DNA of 64,000 nucleotides from Micropterix aruncella (GCA_944548615.1 OX155972.1:1285854-1349853); one strand, 5' to 3'. Counted from the stretch's first letter, positions 31,412 to 42,900 are shown. Made by a program: numbers and translations. Notes: a model not told the origin generated them from the sequence alone.

Positions 31412-31830
31412 CGTTCAAAAAAAAAATTATTTCAAATAGAATTACGTTTCCTATTATGCAGAAAATTATTTAAAAAACTTCTTAAAAATCTACATAATAT
31501 AAAAATTCGGAAATTCAGGAAAAGAAACAAAATAACAACTAAAAATGCACAAAAATAGAAATAATAAAAAATATAACAAAAAATCAGTAAATTAGTAACA
31601 AAAATATAAAAACCTAGAAAAATAGAAAGCATCCAAAGAGAGTTCTAGAGTGCGAAACCACATTAACTAAGGGTAGGACTAATATTAGAAAACAACATGA
31701 TAAAAATTATCAAAATGTAAAAATCAGAATTAAAATTTCAAAAAAAAACAATAAAAAACTAACAATAAAAAGATAAACGATCTAATAATGTTAAATTTTA
31801 TAATGTTAAAATTTTACCTGTTAGTTAAGT
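31412..31830. other. AT-rich, unassigned
   Basis: A-rich with many short poly-A runs; no gene seen. Confidence 0.5.
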
Positions 31831-32140
31831 TCCGATTACAATGCATTTTTATGTTGAGCATGACCTGATTCTACACTCAAGGTCGGCTCCCGAAGAGGCT
31901 ACTCTTCCACGGTCACCAGCACAGAAACACAATTTTGTATACGCATTTAAGTTCATAGTTCACTTTATTTCAAAAAATCTTTACAGGTTGTAGAAACCTT
32001 TATACAAGACAATCAAAATTAAATTAAAAACAGTTTGAGCAATTACAAATTAAAGAACTCACAGAAAAAATCAACCCAAATTGAGACGATATCACATTTG
32101 GTCAGTCAAAAAAATATTTACACTTATATTAAATTCCCTT
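31831..32140 (+). repeat. Repeat family E, copy 1
   Basis: CAATGCATTTTTATGTTGAG, GGTCGGCTCCCGAAGAGGCT, CACAATTTTGTATACGCAT. The same order occurs at 33015-33130. The following about 170 bases are AT-rich. Confidence 0.6.
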
Positions 32141-32149
32141 GTGGGTACC

Positions 32150-32724
32150 GAAAAAAGCGCAGAAGACTTGGACACAACAGTCCAACTTCTAGCTCCTCCA
32201 CAAACCCGTAAGAGGCCAACGCCTTAACCGCCAGATAGCCAGGAGTGTTACCCGGCGGGCTTACACTCACGCCCTTACTACCAATTGTGACCAGATTACT
32301 CCAGTCTCTCGATTGGTTACGAGTTCGAGGTCGCTTGCGCGGTCCTCTTCCTTACGAAGCGGTGAAACCACAGCGTCCTTTGCCCGGCTGTTCACCCAGG
32401 ATCGGATAGCCGATGGTCGTTTCAAGAGCAGTCACCGTAAGGTCCGCAACCACCCATGCTCTATAGGAAACAGTACTGCTTCCAGACTCCCCCGACTGTT
32501 AGTCAGAGTGCGCAATCGATTGGCTTACGCCGCACGGTGCGCAGACCGTCCAGGAGCGCCAGAAGTTTGATTCCCAAGGGAAACTGACCATAAGGCCAGA
32601 GTCCTACCCAGGCTCGCACATCATGCGTGAAGGCCGTCGGATAGGTGTTGAACCGTGAGTGTGACCAACCCTAAACAGAATGGGTCTTCGTGGCCAACTC
32701 AGCAAGGGCCCATTAACTCCCTCA
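32150..32724 (+). repeat. Rep700 unit, 5' truncated
   Basis: Starts at AAGCGCAGAAGACTTGGACA, so it lacks the hairpin, and ends at GGGCCCATTAACTCC. All downstream landmarks are present. Confidence 0.8.
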
Positions 32725-34150
32725 ACGATCAACAGCACAAACACGAGATTTTGTATAGCATTCAATTATGATAGCTTGTTCTAAGTTCCACTTTGACATA
32801 GCTGCTGCACCCAGGGTTGGCCCAAGTCAGAGCATTTTATTTAAAGCTTGTTTTTAAAAATGTGTTTTCAATACTAATTTATTACAAGCTTTTATTTACC
32901 TTGCAATATTTGTTAGTATGTAGGATGTTAGTTTGTATATGTCAAATATTGCAAGCTGAATAAGAACCACTTCCTCTTATCCTATGAAGTTGACATTTTA
33001 CAGTTTGGTTCCGATGACAATGCATTTTTATGGTAAGCATGATTCTACACACAGAATCGGCTCCCAAGGACCCAACATAGGCTACTCTTCAACGGTTAAC
33101 AGCACACAATTTTGTATACGCATTCAATTATGATGTAGTAGTAGTAGTAGTAGACGGATTGGAGGGCTAGTTTCCCCCTTGATGTCACCTAGATCTATAA
33201 CATCTTTTGTAACTACCCACTATGTGATTAGGTCAGTGGTCAGCTAGTAGCCCAGTGCTTCTTACCAGTCCAAGTAGATCACTGACCTTCAAGTTGGGCA
33301 GATCGCTAGGTTCGAGAAAGGCTCGTCCCAGTAAACTGTGTCTTTTAGCGGCGAGGCCTGGGCAGCGACCAACGATGTGTATGCTGTCTTCAGGCTCTTC
33401 GCCACATATTCGACAGTCCTTGCTCTCGGTCAAGCCAAGGTTGAATAGATGTGCTCTAAGGGTCGTGTGTCCGGTGAGGAAACCGATAGCGGTTCTAAGG
33501 TTCATCTTGCTCATGCCAAGTAGGGCCTTGGTTTTCTTTTGTAGTGGTTGCTCCATCATGGCTTTTGCCTGGCGACATCCCTGGCTCTGTTTCCAGGAAG
33601 CCCGATGTTCCTGCTCCAAACAGTCCCTGATGATTTTTTTACCTGAAGCGAAGGGCACCACTACAACTGGCTCCACCGGGCATTCCAGTGTACTTCAATC
33701 ATGATAGCCCGATCCAAATTTTACCATGACATGGCTGCTGCACCCAGGGTAGGCTCCCAGCGAAGGGCCTCCTCAACGGTCAACAGCACAGAATCGAAAT
33801 TTTGTATACGCATCAGGGCGATACGCATTCACCGCGATAGGGCTGCTGCACCCAGGGTTGGTTTCCAACGAGGGGCTCCTCAATGGTCAACAGCACAAAC
33901 ACGAAATTCTGTATAGTATTCAATTATGATAGTCCGTTGTAAGCTCCACTATAATACAGTATACCAACATTGCATTGCGGGAAGAGGTTGCGAGGAATGT
34001 AGGCAGAAGGGTACGTCCCGACGAACGCCTTTGCTTCTCATTACGCGCAGGTAAAGGCTGGCGACTTTCGATCTGGGTATACAGTGATATGATACATTAT
34101 ACCAACACTATAACATGGCTGCTGCACCCAGGGTTGTCTCGGGACAGAGC
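32725..34150 (+). repeat. Repeat family E block, split by a LINE
   Basis: Several partial units with GCTGCTGCACCCAGGGTTGG, GGTCAACAGCACA and ATTTTGTATACGCATTCAAT, at about 32740, 33015, 33725, 33840 and 34120. It is interrupted by the LINE at 33136-33692. A reverse-orientation copy lies at 58191-58600. Confidence 0.65.
33136..33692 (-). pseudogene. LINE 3' end with Cys/His tail after RNase H region
   Basis: A minus-strand frame of 147 residues ends at 33233. It contains MNLRTAIGFLTGHTTLRAHL, then a C-x2-C-x8-H-x4-C knuckle (CRICGEEPEDSIHIVGRC), as found at the C-terminus of R1/Jockey/I-type polyproteins after an RNase H domain. Upstream residues KKIIRDCLEQEHRASWKQ precede it; the RT is missing. 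Its 3' tail is a TAC reiteration (plus strand GTAGTAGTAGTAGTAG, 33136-33153). The flanks TTCAATTATGAT (33124) and TTCAATCATGAT (33693) form a 12-bp target duplication with one difference. Recent 5'-truncated insertion. Confidence 0.8.
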
Positions 34151-34234
34151 ATTTTAATAAAACCTTGTTTTTAAAAATGTGTTTTTACTATTGATTTATT
34201 TTTAGTTACTCCACTGGTCTCTGCGTTTACTCCA

Positions 34235-34998
34235 TGGGAGAGAAAATGATATTTTATTTTATTTTATTTTTATTTTTCGGAAAACTTACAGCGTTTTATA
34301 CTTAATGCTAACACATATTAAACAATTCTAAGGCCAATTAAAAGTTTTCACAAATAAACTAAATCTTTTGTTACAGCGCAATGAGCTATGAAAAATGCAG
34401 GTTTAAGTAAAGGGAAAGGGATAGAGAAGCCACATTATAAGTTATGTAGATGTATTTAGGATATATGATGATATATAACATACATACATATATACATACA
34501 TACACGTGCACAAATAATAAATTAATATAAATAATACGATAAGGTAATAATAAAATGTAAAAGTATAGTTAATATAAATATATATATAATATAGATCACA
34601 ATGTATTTATAATATTAATATACATATGACCTTTTATTGAAAATATTATACTGGCTAGAAAGCATTGTTATAGTAAAAGTAACCATTACCATGGCCTACG
34701 TACTTAACAGACAAAGAAATACTAATCAAACCCGAAGGCTGTTTATCGTATTTCTAATTTCTTCGAAGCAAGTATTTGAAGATAAATTTAAAATATCCAA
34801 ACATTGAAAGCTTAGGTTATATCATTGATTTTATAGTGATAAAATCAATGGTTATATGATCGAAGTGCTTTATAAAAATACATATTTTGACCATAATTGG
34901 TATTGACTCTCGGTAGATAAAATAAATCACGAGCCATTGTCTTATTATTTGGGATTCGATAGGAGATTCTGCCAACAGAATAGGGACTGTCTATTTTA
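34235..34998 (-). mobile_element. LINE 3' fragment (minus)
   Basis: T-rich tail at 34248-34275, 3' UTR, then minus-strand coding ending in NNKTMARDLFYLPRVNTNYG near 34930-34880, akin to the fragment at 18130-18378. It is bounded by the Helitron at 34999. Confidence 0.65.
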
Positions 34999-35724
34999 TC
35001 TATACTAATATTATAAAGAGGTAAAGTTTGTGACGTTGTAGGAAGTAATCTCTGGATCTACAGAACCGATTTTGAAAATTCTTTTACCAACAGAAAGCCA
35101 CGTCATTTGTGAGTGTCATAGGCTATATAGTAATCCGAAAAATGAAAAGACTTTTTCGTGGTAGTCGGATTTCCAAAGTAAGTCGGAAAAAACGGTCGAA
35201 CGAAAACGTTTCTAACGAACACTGCCTTAACGATGAGAGATATATGATTAAGTTCTAGAGAAAAGTTGTAGAGCTTGATAATGCCTACAAAAAAGTCAGC
35301 AACAGCATATGTCTAACTTTATATTTAAGTAACAAACAGTAGTATTTTATGTTAAAAAAATAATTTCAATCGTTAGGTCATGTTTATTGGTCATATTATC
35401 AACAATTATGAATTCATATCAAAATAAGTAAATTTATCGTCTCAAGTGTTTAAAACAAAAGACTTTTTATTAATTTACTGCATAAATGGTGAAAGAGATA
35501 AGACACTCACAAATAAGACACTCACAAGAAGACACTCACAAATAACGGTAATATAGTCAAATTGGCATTCAAATACATACATACATATTGTGCAGTAAAA
35601 ATATAACCCTTCTTTTGGCAGTCAGGAAATAAATCATAGCACTCAGGACTAACCAAACCACACTCATAATTTTATCACAAGTAAAAAGTTTTACCGCCCT
35701 ACGAAGTGGGCACGGGTCAGCTAG
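34999..35724 (+). mobile_element. Non-autonomous Helitron, 726 bp
   Basis: Starts TCTATACTAATATTATAAAG after an A and ends CACGGGTCAGCTAG before a T. A GCCC-TACGAAGT-GGGC hairpin (35697-35712) stands 8 bases before the terminal CTAG, as in Helitrons. Segment 35285-35345 (AAAAAAGTCAGCAACAGCAT, TTTATATTTAAGTAACA) is shared with 41705-41740 and 62788-62830, so the three are one family. No ORF. Confidence 0.88.
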
Positions 35725-36345
35725 TTATTAATAATATTATATCGTGATATAATACCGTTTTAACTTCCTGGGGAAGCGGGTTTGCTCCTAGTAATTGAAT
35801 AACTCCAATGAACCCTACGTCACTAAGAGACTGCTGCGAGCGCTAAGTCTTCGAGATCCGCTGAAAAAAAAATCGGAATATAATAATCGACGGTTTGACT
35901 TCCCTGCTTAGCGTTTGTAGTAGCGGCGGCGGCGGCGGGTCGACAGAAATCAAGAATAATGCCGACACGAAAGTGCACTCCGCCAACGGTCTCTCGGGCC
36001 CATCGCCCCTCTCGTTCGCGCGCCGTACGCCCGTCTCGCTCGCTCCAACGCGACCCGCTCACGCTTTTAGTACCCAACTGCGATGCGGTTCTATTTAACC
36101 TCGCCATATTCACCTCATCCCATCTATTGTTATTGCAAACACGGGGGCCTATAACTCCGCGCCGCCTGCGTTTCCAATGGATAGTCATTTTGACGCTCGA
36201 GTTTCAATCTGTGTCCGCCATGCCGGACAGTCCACAACCCTCTGTTAGTACCAGTCATCAACTTATCATCCAGATATACATCTAAGGCGAAAATCAGTAA
36301 TACATTATATATGTAAATCTTTATTGGACAAAACATATTAACATT
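35725..36345. other. Unassigned, GC-rich and possibly unique
   Basis: 35890-36240 is GC- and CpG-rich with a GGC run at 35925. Frames on both strands (35823-36188 minus, 35959-36285 plus) overlap and neither shows a domain. A CTATTTAA box sits at 36090. A host promoter or exon is possible but not shown. Confidence 0.35.
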
Positions 36346-36349
36346 CTAA

Positions 36350-36975
36350 CGACTAGAGCTGTCAACTACAACGAGCGAACCGGTCACCTCAGGAAGTTTT
36401 AACGATATTATATCCTGATATTAGATCTCCCGTGAGGTGAGCGCAGAAGACCTGAGAGGAAAACAATCCACTGTCTAGTTTCGCCACTCGCCCTTAAGAC
36501 ACCAGCGCCTTACCGCTAACCGCGGGCCGACTCTCGCGCCCTTACTTTTAGTTACAACCAGATTACTCCGGTCTCCCGACTGGTTACCGGTTCGAGGTCG
36601 CTTGCCCGGTACTTTCACTTGCGCAGCGGTGATACGGTGTCTACCGAATCTGCAGCGGACCACGGCGCGTCCTTTGCCTGGCTGTTCACCCGGGATCGCG
36701 TAGCCGATTGGTCGTTTCAAGAGCAGTTGCCGTAAGGATAACAACTACCCCCGCTCTAGATGAGGCAGTACTGTTTCCAAACTCCCCCGGCTGTCGGTCG
36801 GAATGCAAAATCGATTAGCTGATGCCGCACGGTAGGGGAAACAGGCCCGCAGGCTTGAGTTCTACCTGGACTCGCACTTCTACGTGGAGACCGTCGGATG
36901 GATGTTGACCCGTGAGGTTGACCGACCCTACAAGCATGGGTCTTAGTGGCCTACCTGCAACAGGGCCCGTTAAGC
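36350..36975 (+). repeat. Rep700 unit
   Basis: CTAGAGCTGTCAACTACAAC start, hairpin GGTCACCTCAGG...CCCGTGAGGTGAGC at 36382-36440, end CAGGGCCCGTTAAGC. Missing about 30 bases in the middle of the unit. Confidence 0.8.
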
Positions 36976-36978
36976 TTC

Positions 36979-37063
36979 GGTCACACGAAGAGAATACTAC
37001 TCGCAGCGAGCAAGTTTGCTCGCTGCGATTGCATTCGCAGCGAGCAAACTTGCTAGGTGTGAC
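36979..37063. mobile_element. Small palindromic element
   Basis: GGTCACAC at 36980 and GTGTGAC at 37057 are inverted ends. Between them the motif TCGCAGCGAGCAA occurs as a 13-bp-arm palindrome at 37001-37028 and again at 37035-37047. Probably a short hAT-like MITE or its subterminal repeats. 37064-37500 has nothing recognisable. Confidence 0.5.
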
Positions 37064-37500
37064 AGGCTACTTGCTGCGATTTGGTTCATTCGCGGCGATC
37101 AAAATCATGACTCATACATCATGACTCAATCACAAAAAGATGCTCTAAAATAGGGGGATTTCGACATCATTCGTTTCTTGGGTGTTTGAAGAAAGTACGA
37201 AGAATTGTGTGATACCAATCACAGTAATTATATGTTCAAAAATGCGCCAGAAGATGGTTTGGTAAAGTTATATAACGAACGTATTCATTTAGAAGTCTTA
37301 ATACCAAACAAAACTCACTCAAAATGATAAAAAACATAAAATACCTACTCATATAGATCAGAATTTCATAAAATTAACATTTCTTGTGTTAAGTCCGCAC
37401 ATGCCAAACGAATCAATTGTTTATTTAGACGCCCGCAAAGAGGTCTGATAGTGGACAATTTTGTGCTTGGAGTACCAACCGAGTGTACAAATGAGCTAGG

Positions 37501-38555
37501 AAGCTAACGGGAGCTAACGGACCCATGATGGGTTGGCCACGATGACCCATGTGTTCAGGGTCGGTCATACTCACGGGTCAACACCTATCCGACGGCCTCC
37601 ACGCACGGGGTGCGAACCTGGGTAGGACTCTGGGGGGCGAATCCAGTTTCCCCCGGGAATCAAACCTCTGGCGCTCCTGGACGGTCTGCGCACCGTGTGC
37701 AAGCCAATCGATTGTGCACTCCGACTAACAACTTGCGGTGTCAACTACAACGGGCGAGCTTGTCACCACAGGACGTTTTAACGATTTTCTTGTTCTGTCG
37801 CCCTGCAGTGAACGTAGAAGACTTTGGACAGAACAAATCCAACGTCCAGCTACGTCACAACCCGCAAGAAGCCAACGCCTTACCGCGAGATAGCCAGTGT
37901 TACCTGGCGGGCCGACCCTCGCGCCCTTGCTTCCAATTGTGACCAGATTTCTCCGGTCTCTCGATTGGTTCCGAGTTCGAGGTCGCTTGCTCGATCCTCT
38001 CCCTTACGAAGCGGTGAAACGGTGTGCACCGAATCTATCGCTGACCAAGGCGTCCTTTGCCCGACTCTGAACCGGGATCGGATGGCCAATGGTCATTTCA
38101 AGAGCCGTAAGGTAGACAACCACCCCCGCTCTATAGGAAACAATACAGTTCCCAGACTCCCCCGGTGGCTACCTTTCTTTACCCCCCGCGCGTATACCCT
38201 TCTGGTACGCGCGGGGAGTCGTTGCATGATATCCCGGGCAGATAAGACGACCACCGTCGTTATAACTGCCCGGGCGGTGGGTGGGTTCTCCACCCTCACC
38301 TGCCGCCTTGAAACCACTAAACTGTTAGTCAGAGTGTGCAATCCATTGGCTTATGCCGCACGGCGCGCATACCGTCCAAGAGCGCTAGAAGGTTGATTCC
38401 CAGGGGAAACTAACCATAAGGCCAGAGTCCTACCCACGCTCGCACTTCATGCGTGGAGGCCGACGGATGGGTGTTGACCCGTAAGTATGACCAACCCTGA
38501 ACAGAATGGATCTTCGTGGCCAACTCAGCAAGGGCCTATCAACGTCCATTAACGG
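37501..38555. repeat. Rep700 inverted pair
   Basis: 37501-37735 is a minus-strand partial unit (GCTAACGGACCCATGATGGG). From 37736 (CGGTGTCAACTACAACGGGC) a plus-strand unit runs to 38540. The two are joined at AACAACTTGCGGTGTC. The plus unit is interrupted at 38165-38328 by a hairpin-rich insertion. Confidence 0.8.
38164..38330. mobile_element. Insertion made of three consecutive hairpins
   Basis: Hairpin 1: CCCCGCGCGTA/TACGCGCGGGG, 11 bp, 38184-38216. Hairpin 2: CCCGGGCAG/CTGCCCGGG, extended by ATAA and CGAC pairs, 38233-38274. Hairpin 3: GGGTGG/CCACCC, extended by GGT/ACC, 38276-38300. It breaks a Rep700 unit between CCCCCG and ACTGTTAGTC. I cannot name the element; a structured 5' or 3' UTR of a LINE is one option. 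Confidence 0.6.
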
Positions 38556-38579
38556 TTAAAATTCAAGTTGGCTCATCAC

Positions 38580-38790
38580 ATATGCCGAAAAACGGGTTCA
38601 AAAGAAATTCACTAGCATGCAAAGATTATGTGGAGCGGCTTTCCCACTTCAGCCTCATAGATTTAAAAACGCGCAGGACTTTTAACAATAAAACGTGTTT
38701 CCATAAGCTTTTACACGACCGACCAGATAGCCCAGCTAGTCTAGCAAATGTTTAATTTCGTGTGCCATTGCACCGCGACTAACGGGGAGC
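38580..38790 (+). pseudogene. LINE RT C-terminal scrap
   Basis: Reads DYVERLSHFSLIDLKTRRTF then FHKLLHDRPDSP, the usual segment of LINE RTs that follows the palm by about 200 residues (YxxRLxxLxLxxLxxRR). Stops at 38753. Nothing of the RT core remains. Confidence 0.6.
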
Positions 38791-40090
38791 TCTCATACAT
38801 TTCCGTTGTCGCTTATGATAGCAATATCCTATCGAATAGACCTCCCATCAAAATGTCATGTTTTTGATGCCACCTGTAAAATATTACACATATTTAATGA
38901 TGCCATGAATTTAATCAAAGATTCGATCAAATCTCCTACTACTTAAAATTCTATGACATGATTCCTGACATGATTGACATGACAAAAGCATCTAGCTTTT
39001 TAGATTTATTTTAATTTTCATTGGATGTAGCGTCTCAAATAACGGGTCGTTTCCGCATGAATTGTATACAATATAAATGTATTTTCTTTATTCCATACCA
39101 TTAAAACAATAAACTACATCAACGATTCACAATATCAAGAAGAATTGACGAGATTTGACTCTGGGAGCACAAATACGAAATGAATAATATTGTATCCCGG
39201 CACCCCGCAGGCGAACGCGGGGAAAGTTATCCATTCGACTCGGCAAACAAAAACGGCTAACAAAACAGTTAGGCCACGCCCCAAAATAACATGACCTTGG
39301 TTATTATGTTAGCAAAACACGATAACATGGCGCAGCTGACCCGGCTAAGAGTTACGTATGCTTCTTTTTCGGCTTGCATTATATTTCATGGTGATTCTAC
39401 GTTTGAATTAACCTATGTCAATAAAAATTAAAACGTCGACAGTCGACTGACTCGTCTAATATAATTATTTGGAGGAAGCGGTTTTGCTCTCTTTGTTTAT
39501 TGTCTCATGTTGGTTGACATCGGTGTATATATTATTTATGTATTGATAATTGATTGATTGACTTGTGATTGAGTCGCCGTATGTCTCTAATTAACCTCGT
39601 CCGATTCACTGACCTCACCTCACCTGAATATTGCTTGCAGATGCATGTCAATCAATGTCCTACATGTGCCTACGAGATGATTACTTCTCTTTCCTTACAA
39701 TTTTAATCAGTATCTTCAGTAGACACGCTTATCTACTATGCAACCTTTGCAACGCAACATTTATCTATTATGATGTAATTGTAAAAGGGTTTTTCCCGAA
39801 GCAACTGGTGTCGAAACGGGATTATTTTCTTCTTTTTATGTTTTTATCCAACTGGGACGTTTTAAATAAAACGATTGGTTAAATATAGTAACAGATTGCT
39901 TAACGCCATAGTACTTTTTGGCAACCCTTCTGTGCCTGCGAAATGCAGAAATTTCCGATAGCATTGACAGCGAAACTAATTAGCAATGTATTTGGCCATG
40001 TATAATAACATTGAAAATTAATGTTTTTATATAAAGGACTGATCGATTTTAATGTCTTGTAGTTCACAAATGGTTTCGCGCAGCTTGGAC
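38791..40090. other. Unassigned, about 1.3 kb
   Basis: No match to the repeat families of this window. The frame at 39631-39882 (83 residues, hydrophobic and Cys-rich) shows no domain. This is one of the longer apparently unique stretches. Confidence 0.4.
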
Positions 40091-40094
40091 CATT

Positions 40095-40550
40095 AGATCG
40101 AATTTGTTCTCGGATCAGCCCAATTCACGATTCAGCTCCTATTCACAAGACTCTCGGGATTGCATCCCGGAGCTACTGGACGTTTTGCGCACCGTTCGGC
40201 GACGCCAATCAGTTGTGCACTCTAACTAATTGCTGAAGGGGTGTGGAGACTATGAAAATATACTGTCCCTTTAGCAGCGGGGGTGGATGTTGACCTGTTG
40301 TCATGCCACGCTTGAAATGACCTTGGGACACTCGATCCCGTGTGGCACTACGGGCAAAGGACGTGCTGGTCCGCGATAAATTTTTACCATTCCCGGTGCC
40401 TCGCCGTCAGGAGTTATAGTCTCTAACGGGCTTGTTGGCGAAGCTAGACAGTAGACTTTCCTGCCTTTAAGTCTTCTACGATCATCCCATGGCTGATTGC
40501 CTGGATGATCAGCCTGGATTGACGAGTTCGCCTTCGTAGTCGACACCCCC
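40095..40550 (-). repeat. Rep700, divergent subfamily (minus)
   Basis: Reading the minus strand, landmarks GTCGACTACGAAGGCGAACT, GACCAGCACGTCCTTTGCCC and CAACATCCACCCCCGCTGCT appear in Rep700 order. It is closer to the copy at 63226-63905 than to the others. Confidence 0.7.
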
Positions 40551-40599
40551 TCTACTGTTCAGTGATACACTGGAGTGTACCGCACCTCTTGTATGTATG

Positions 40600-40880
40600 A
40601 TTACTCCATCGCTGGTGATGAGCTTACTAGAAATGCGAAGGTGAAGAATCTAGGAGTTCTCTTTGATTCTCATCTTACGTTCAAGGAGCATATCACCGAT
40701 TCATCTAAGTCCTCTTTTAAATTTCGTTATTCGGAACCTAAAGCATTTTTATAATGTCCGGGTTATGCGTAGGGGAGAGTAGCAATCATTGGACCAGCGC
40801 TTTCATTGGACCTGTGAGAGTGGCCACCCTTCACTAGACTCCAATTGATTGTGAGCGAAGGGTGGTTCTCATCAAGAAGT
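40600..40880 (+). pseudogene. LINE RT fragment after the palm
   Basis: VKNLGVLFDSHLTFKEHITD at about 40640-40700 is the conserved LGVxxDxxLxFxxHI segment of LINE RTs. Frameshifts follow. No other domain. Confidence 0.65.
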
Positions 40881-41448
40881 TTTCTCCGTTATTGAAAGTC
40901 GTCGTAGTTGAAGTATTTAATCAGAAGGTATGTAGTAGGTTGCCAGTTCGTAACGCCTTGTTTGATATTTCGCCGGTGTGTAGGTAGTGTGCGCGCGAGG
41001 TGAAGTCGTGGTTGTGTGTCCGAAGTTTGAAGCGCCGCGATAGATTCGAAGGTAATGATGATCGCGTATACTATGCGTAGTTTGGTTGACTCGAAGGCAG
41101 TGAAGAGCGCGAGTACTTGCAGGTGAGCGGTTACTGTCCGCCAGGGAATGAATATGATGTGTAGTCGCGGTAACTGCCCAACAGGGGAATGATAAAATAT
41201 GTGTCGAATGTACTGCTTTTTATATGGTGTGTAATGATGCAATAGTTATGAGTGGGGTGAGAAATAAGTGTGTCAATTCGTATCGATCAGAAGAAATGAC
41301 ATTAGTCATCGTTTGACTGTGCATAAAATGCCGAATTTAGTTGGAAATCAATTGCATTGGCTCGTGTATATTCGAGCGTGTTTGCGATTTCGATTCTATA
41401 GAAATTACTTTTTTGTTGTGGGTATGTTGGACCGAGTCTCCAACAGAC
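40880..41448 (+). mobile_element. LTR-like repeat F, copy 2
   Basis: AACTGCCCAACAGGGGAATG, then the TATA-like CTTTTTATATGGTG at 41216, TAATGATGCAATAG, GTGTGTCAATTCGTATCGAT and CATCGTTTGACTGTGCATAA parallel 59190-59310 in order and spacing. It ends near TGTTGGACCGAGTCTCCAACA. Candidate solo LTR. Confidence 0.45.
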
Positions 41449-41558
41449 CACTATAGTATTTCGAAATATTTGTCTGTGGGGGGTAATCTCCGAAACTGCT
41501 CATCCGATTAAAAAAAACCACTAATGGAAAGATCCATTATCGACGAGTGCTATAGGTT

Positions 41559-42702
41559 ATATTGTTTAGAGATAATTTTTTGTTTTCAATGAGAAATCAC
41601 GATATTTGTAAATCAAGTCGGACAAAAATGAGCTGGTTAGTTTTTTATCGGCGTGCGCGGACGAAACGAAAGATATGACAAAAACATTGAAGTTAAAAAT
41701 ATCTATAAAAAAATCGGTGACAGCAACGTTTATATTTAACCGTTAGAGTGCTAAGCGGCGCAAAAGTGATGCGATAGTTTGAATCAAAAATTGCGCAGCA
41801 GCGCAAAACTGCCGCGCATATCAGTGTGTTTTTGGTGCTTCGTGGTAGTGGACGTATTCTAATCTCGCGCATAATTTGTTACGAGAGTGCATATTTATAC
41901 ATTTAAAAACAACTTTTTACAGTTTTTATATTTTATTGAGCAAAAATAGCCATGTCACTTGCTATTACTTCGGACGATGATTCGGTCTCTAATGATTGTA
42001 CGGACAGTGAAACAACGGATACAAGCAATAATAGCAGTATTATAATGCATCGAAAAAAAGATTGAGAATTGCAAGTGAGTCTTCTATGTCATCTTCATCT
42101 TCAGAAATAGACGAAACACCAACTTTTGCCATATTGTTTAGAGATAATTTTTTGTTTTCAATGAGAAATCACGATATTTGTAAATCAAGTCGGACAAAAA
42201 TGAGCTGGTTAGTTTTTTATCGGCGTGCGCGGACGAAACGAAAGATATGACAAAAACATTGAAGTTAAAAATATCTATAAAAAAATCGGTGACAGCAACG
42301 TTTATATTTAACCGTTAGAGTGCTAAGCGGCGCAAAAGTGATGCGATAGTTTGAATCAAAAATTGCGCAGCAGCGCAAAACTGCCGCGCATATCAGTGTG
42401 TTTTTGGTGCTTCGTGGTAGTGGACGTATTCTAATCTCGCGCATAATTTGTTACGAGAGTGCATATTTATACATTTAAAAACAACTTTTTACAGTTTTTA
42501 TATTTTATTGAGCAAAAATAGCCATGTCACTTGCTATTACTTCGGACGATGATTCGGTCTCTAATGATTGTACGGACAGTGAAACAACGGATACAAGCAA
42601 TAATAGCAGTATTATAATGCATCGAAAAAAAGATTGAGAATTGCAAGTGAGTCTTCTATGTCATCTTCATCTTCAGAAATAGACGAAACACCAACTTTTG
42701 CC
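41559..42702 (+). repeat. 572-bp perfect tandem duplication
   Basis: 41559-42130 and 42131-42702 read the same throughout, as far as I could compare. Each unit holds 181 bases of Helitron flank, a TTAA, the piggyBac left TIR and about 390 bases of its interior. The unit boundary is in mid-element, so it arose after the piggyBac insertion. Confidence 0.9.
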
Positions 42703-42900
42703 AATATTCCCCCGACAAAAGTGTTTACTAAAGCAACAAATATTTTTTTTGAGACTCCTGGACCTAGACGGGCGCGTTCTCCCGATGCCACACCTGAATT
42801 AGAGTGTTTTATTTGACACCATTATTTTTCCTTTAATATAATCAAAAAATGTATAGTAATTTTCATATATATTCACAAAAATTGCTTAGCACTACAACGG
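42312..42900 (+). mobile_element. piggyBac-like element, 589 bp
   Basis: TIRs CCGTTAGAGTGCTAAGC (42312-42328) and GCTTAGCACTACAACGG (42884-42900), one mismatch, flanked by TTAA at 42308-42311 and 42901-42904. The homologous copy at 62788-62793 has a single TTAA at the matching place, so precise insertion is confirmed. A second left TIR lies at 41740 because of the tandem duplication. Confidence 0.88.
42524..42816 (+). pseudogene. piggyBac transposase N-terminus, deleted
   Basis: From ATG 42524 a frame reads MSLAITSDDDSVSNDCTDSE, an acidic start typical of piggyBac transposases, and stops at a run of A after MHRKK. The +1 frame continues as RLRIASESSMSSSSSEIDET and FETPGPRRARSPDATPELEC, up to 42816. 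The catalytic DDD region and C-terminal Cys-rich finger are absent. The same N-terminus is repeated at 41952-42130 by the tandem duplication. Confidence 0.65.

Noticed and set aside
31077..31418. 113-residue minus ORF with internal repeats
   Set aside because: Produced by the exact 152-bp tandem duplication of LINE 3' sequence.
35823..36285. Overlapping GC-rich ORFs on both strands as host exons
   Set aside because: Neither has a recognised domain, splice context or clear start; kept only as a possible unique GC-rich patch.
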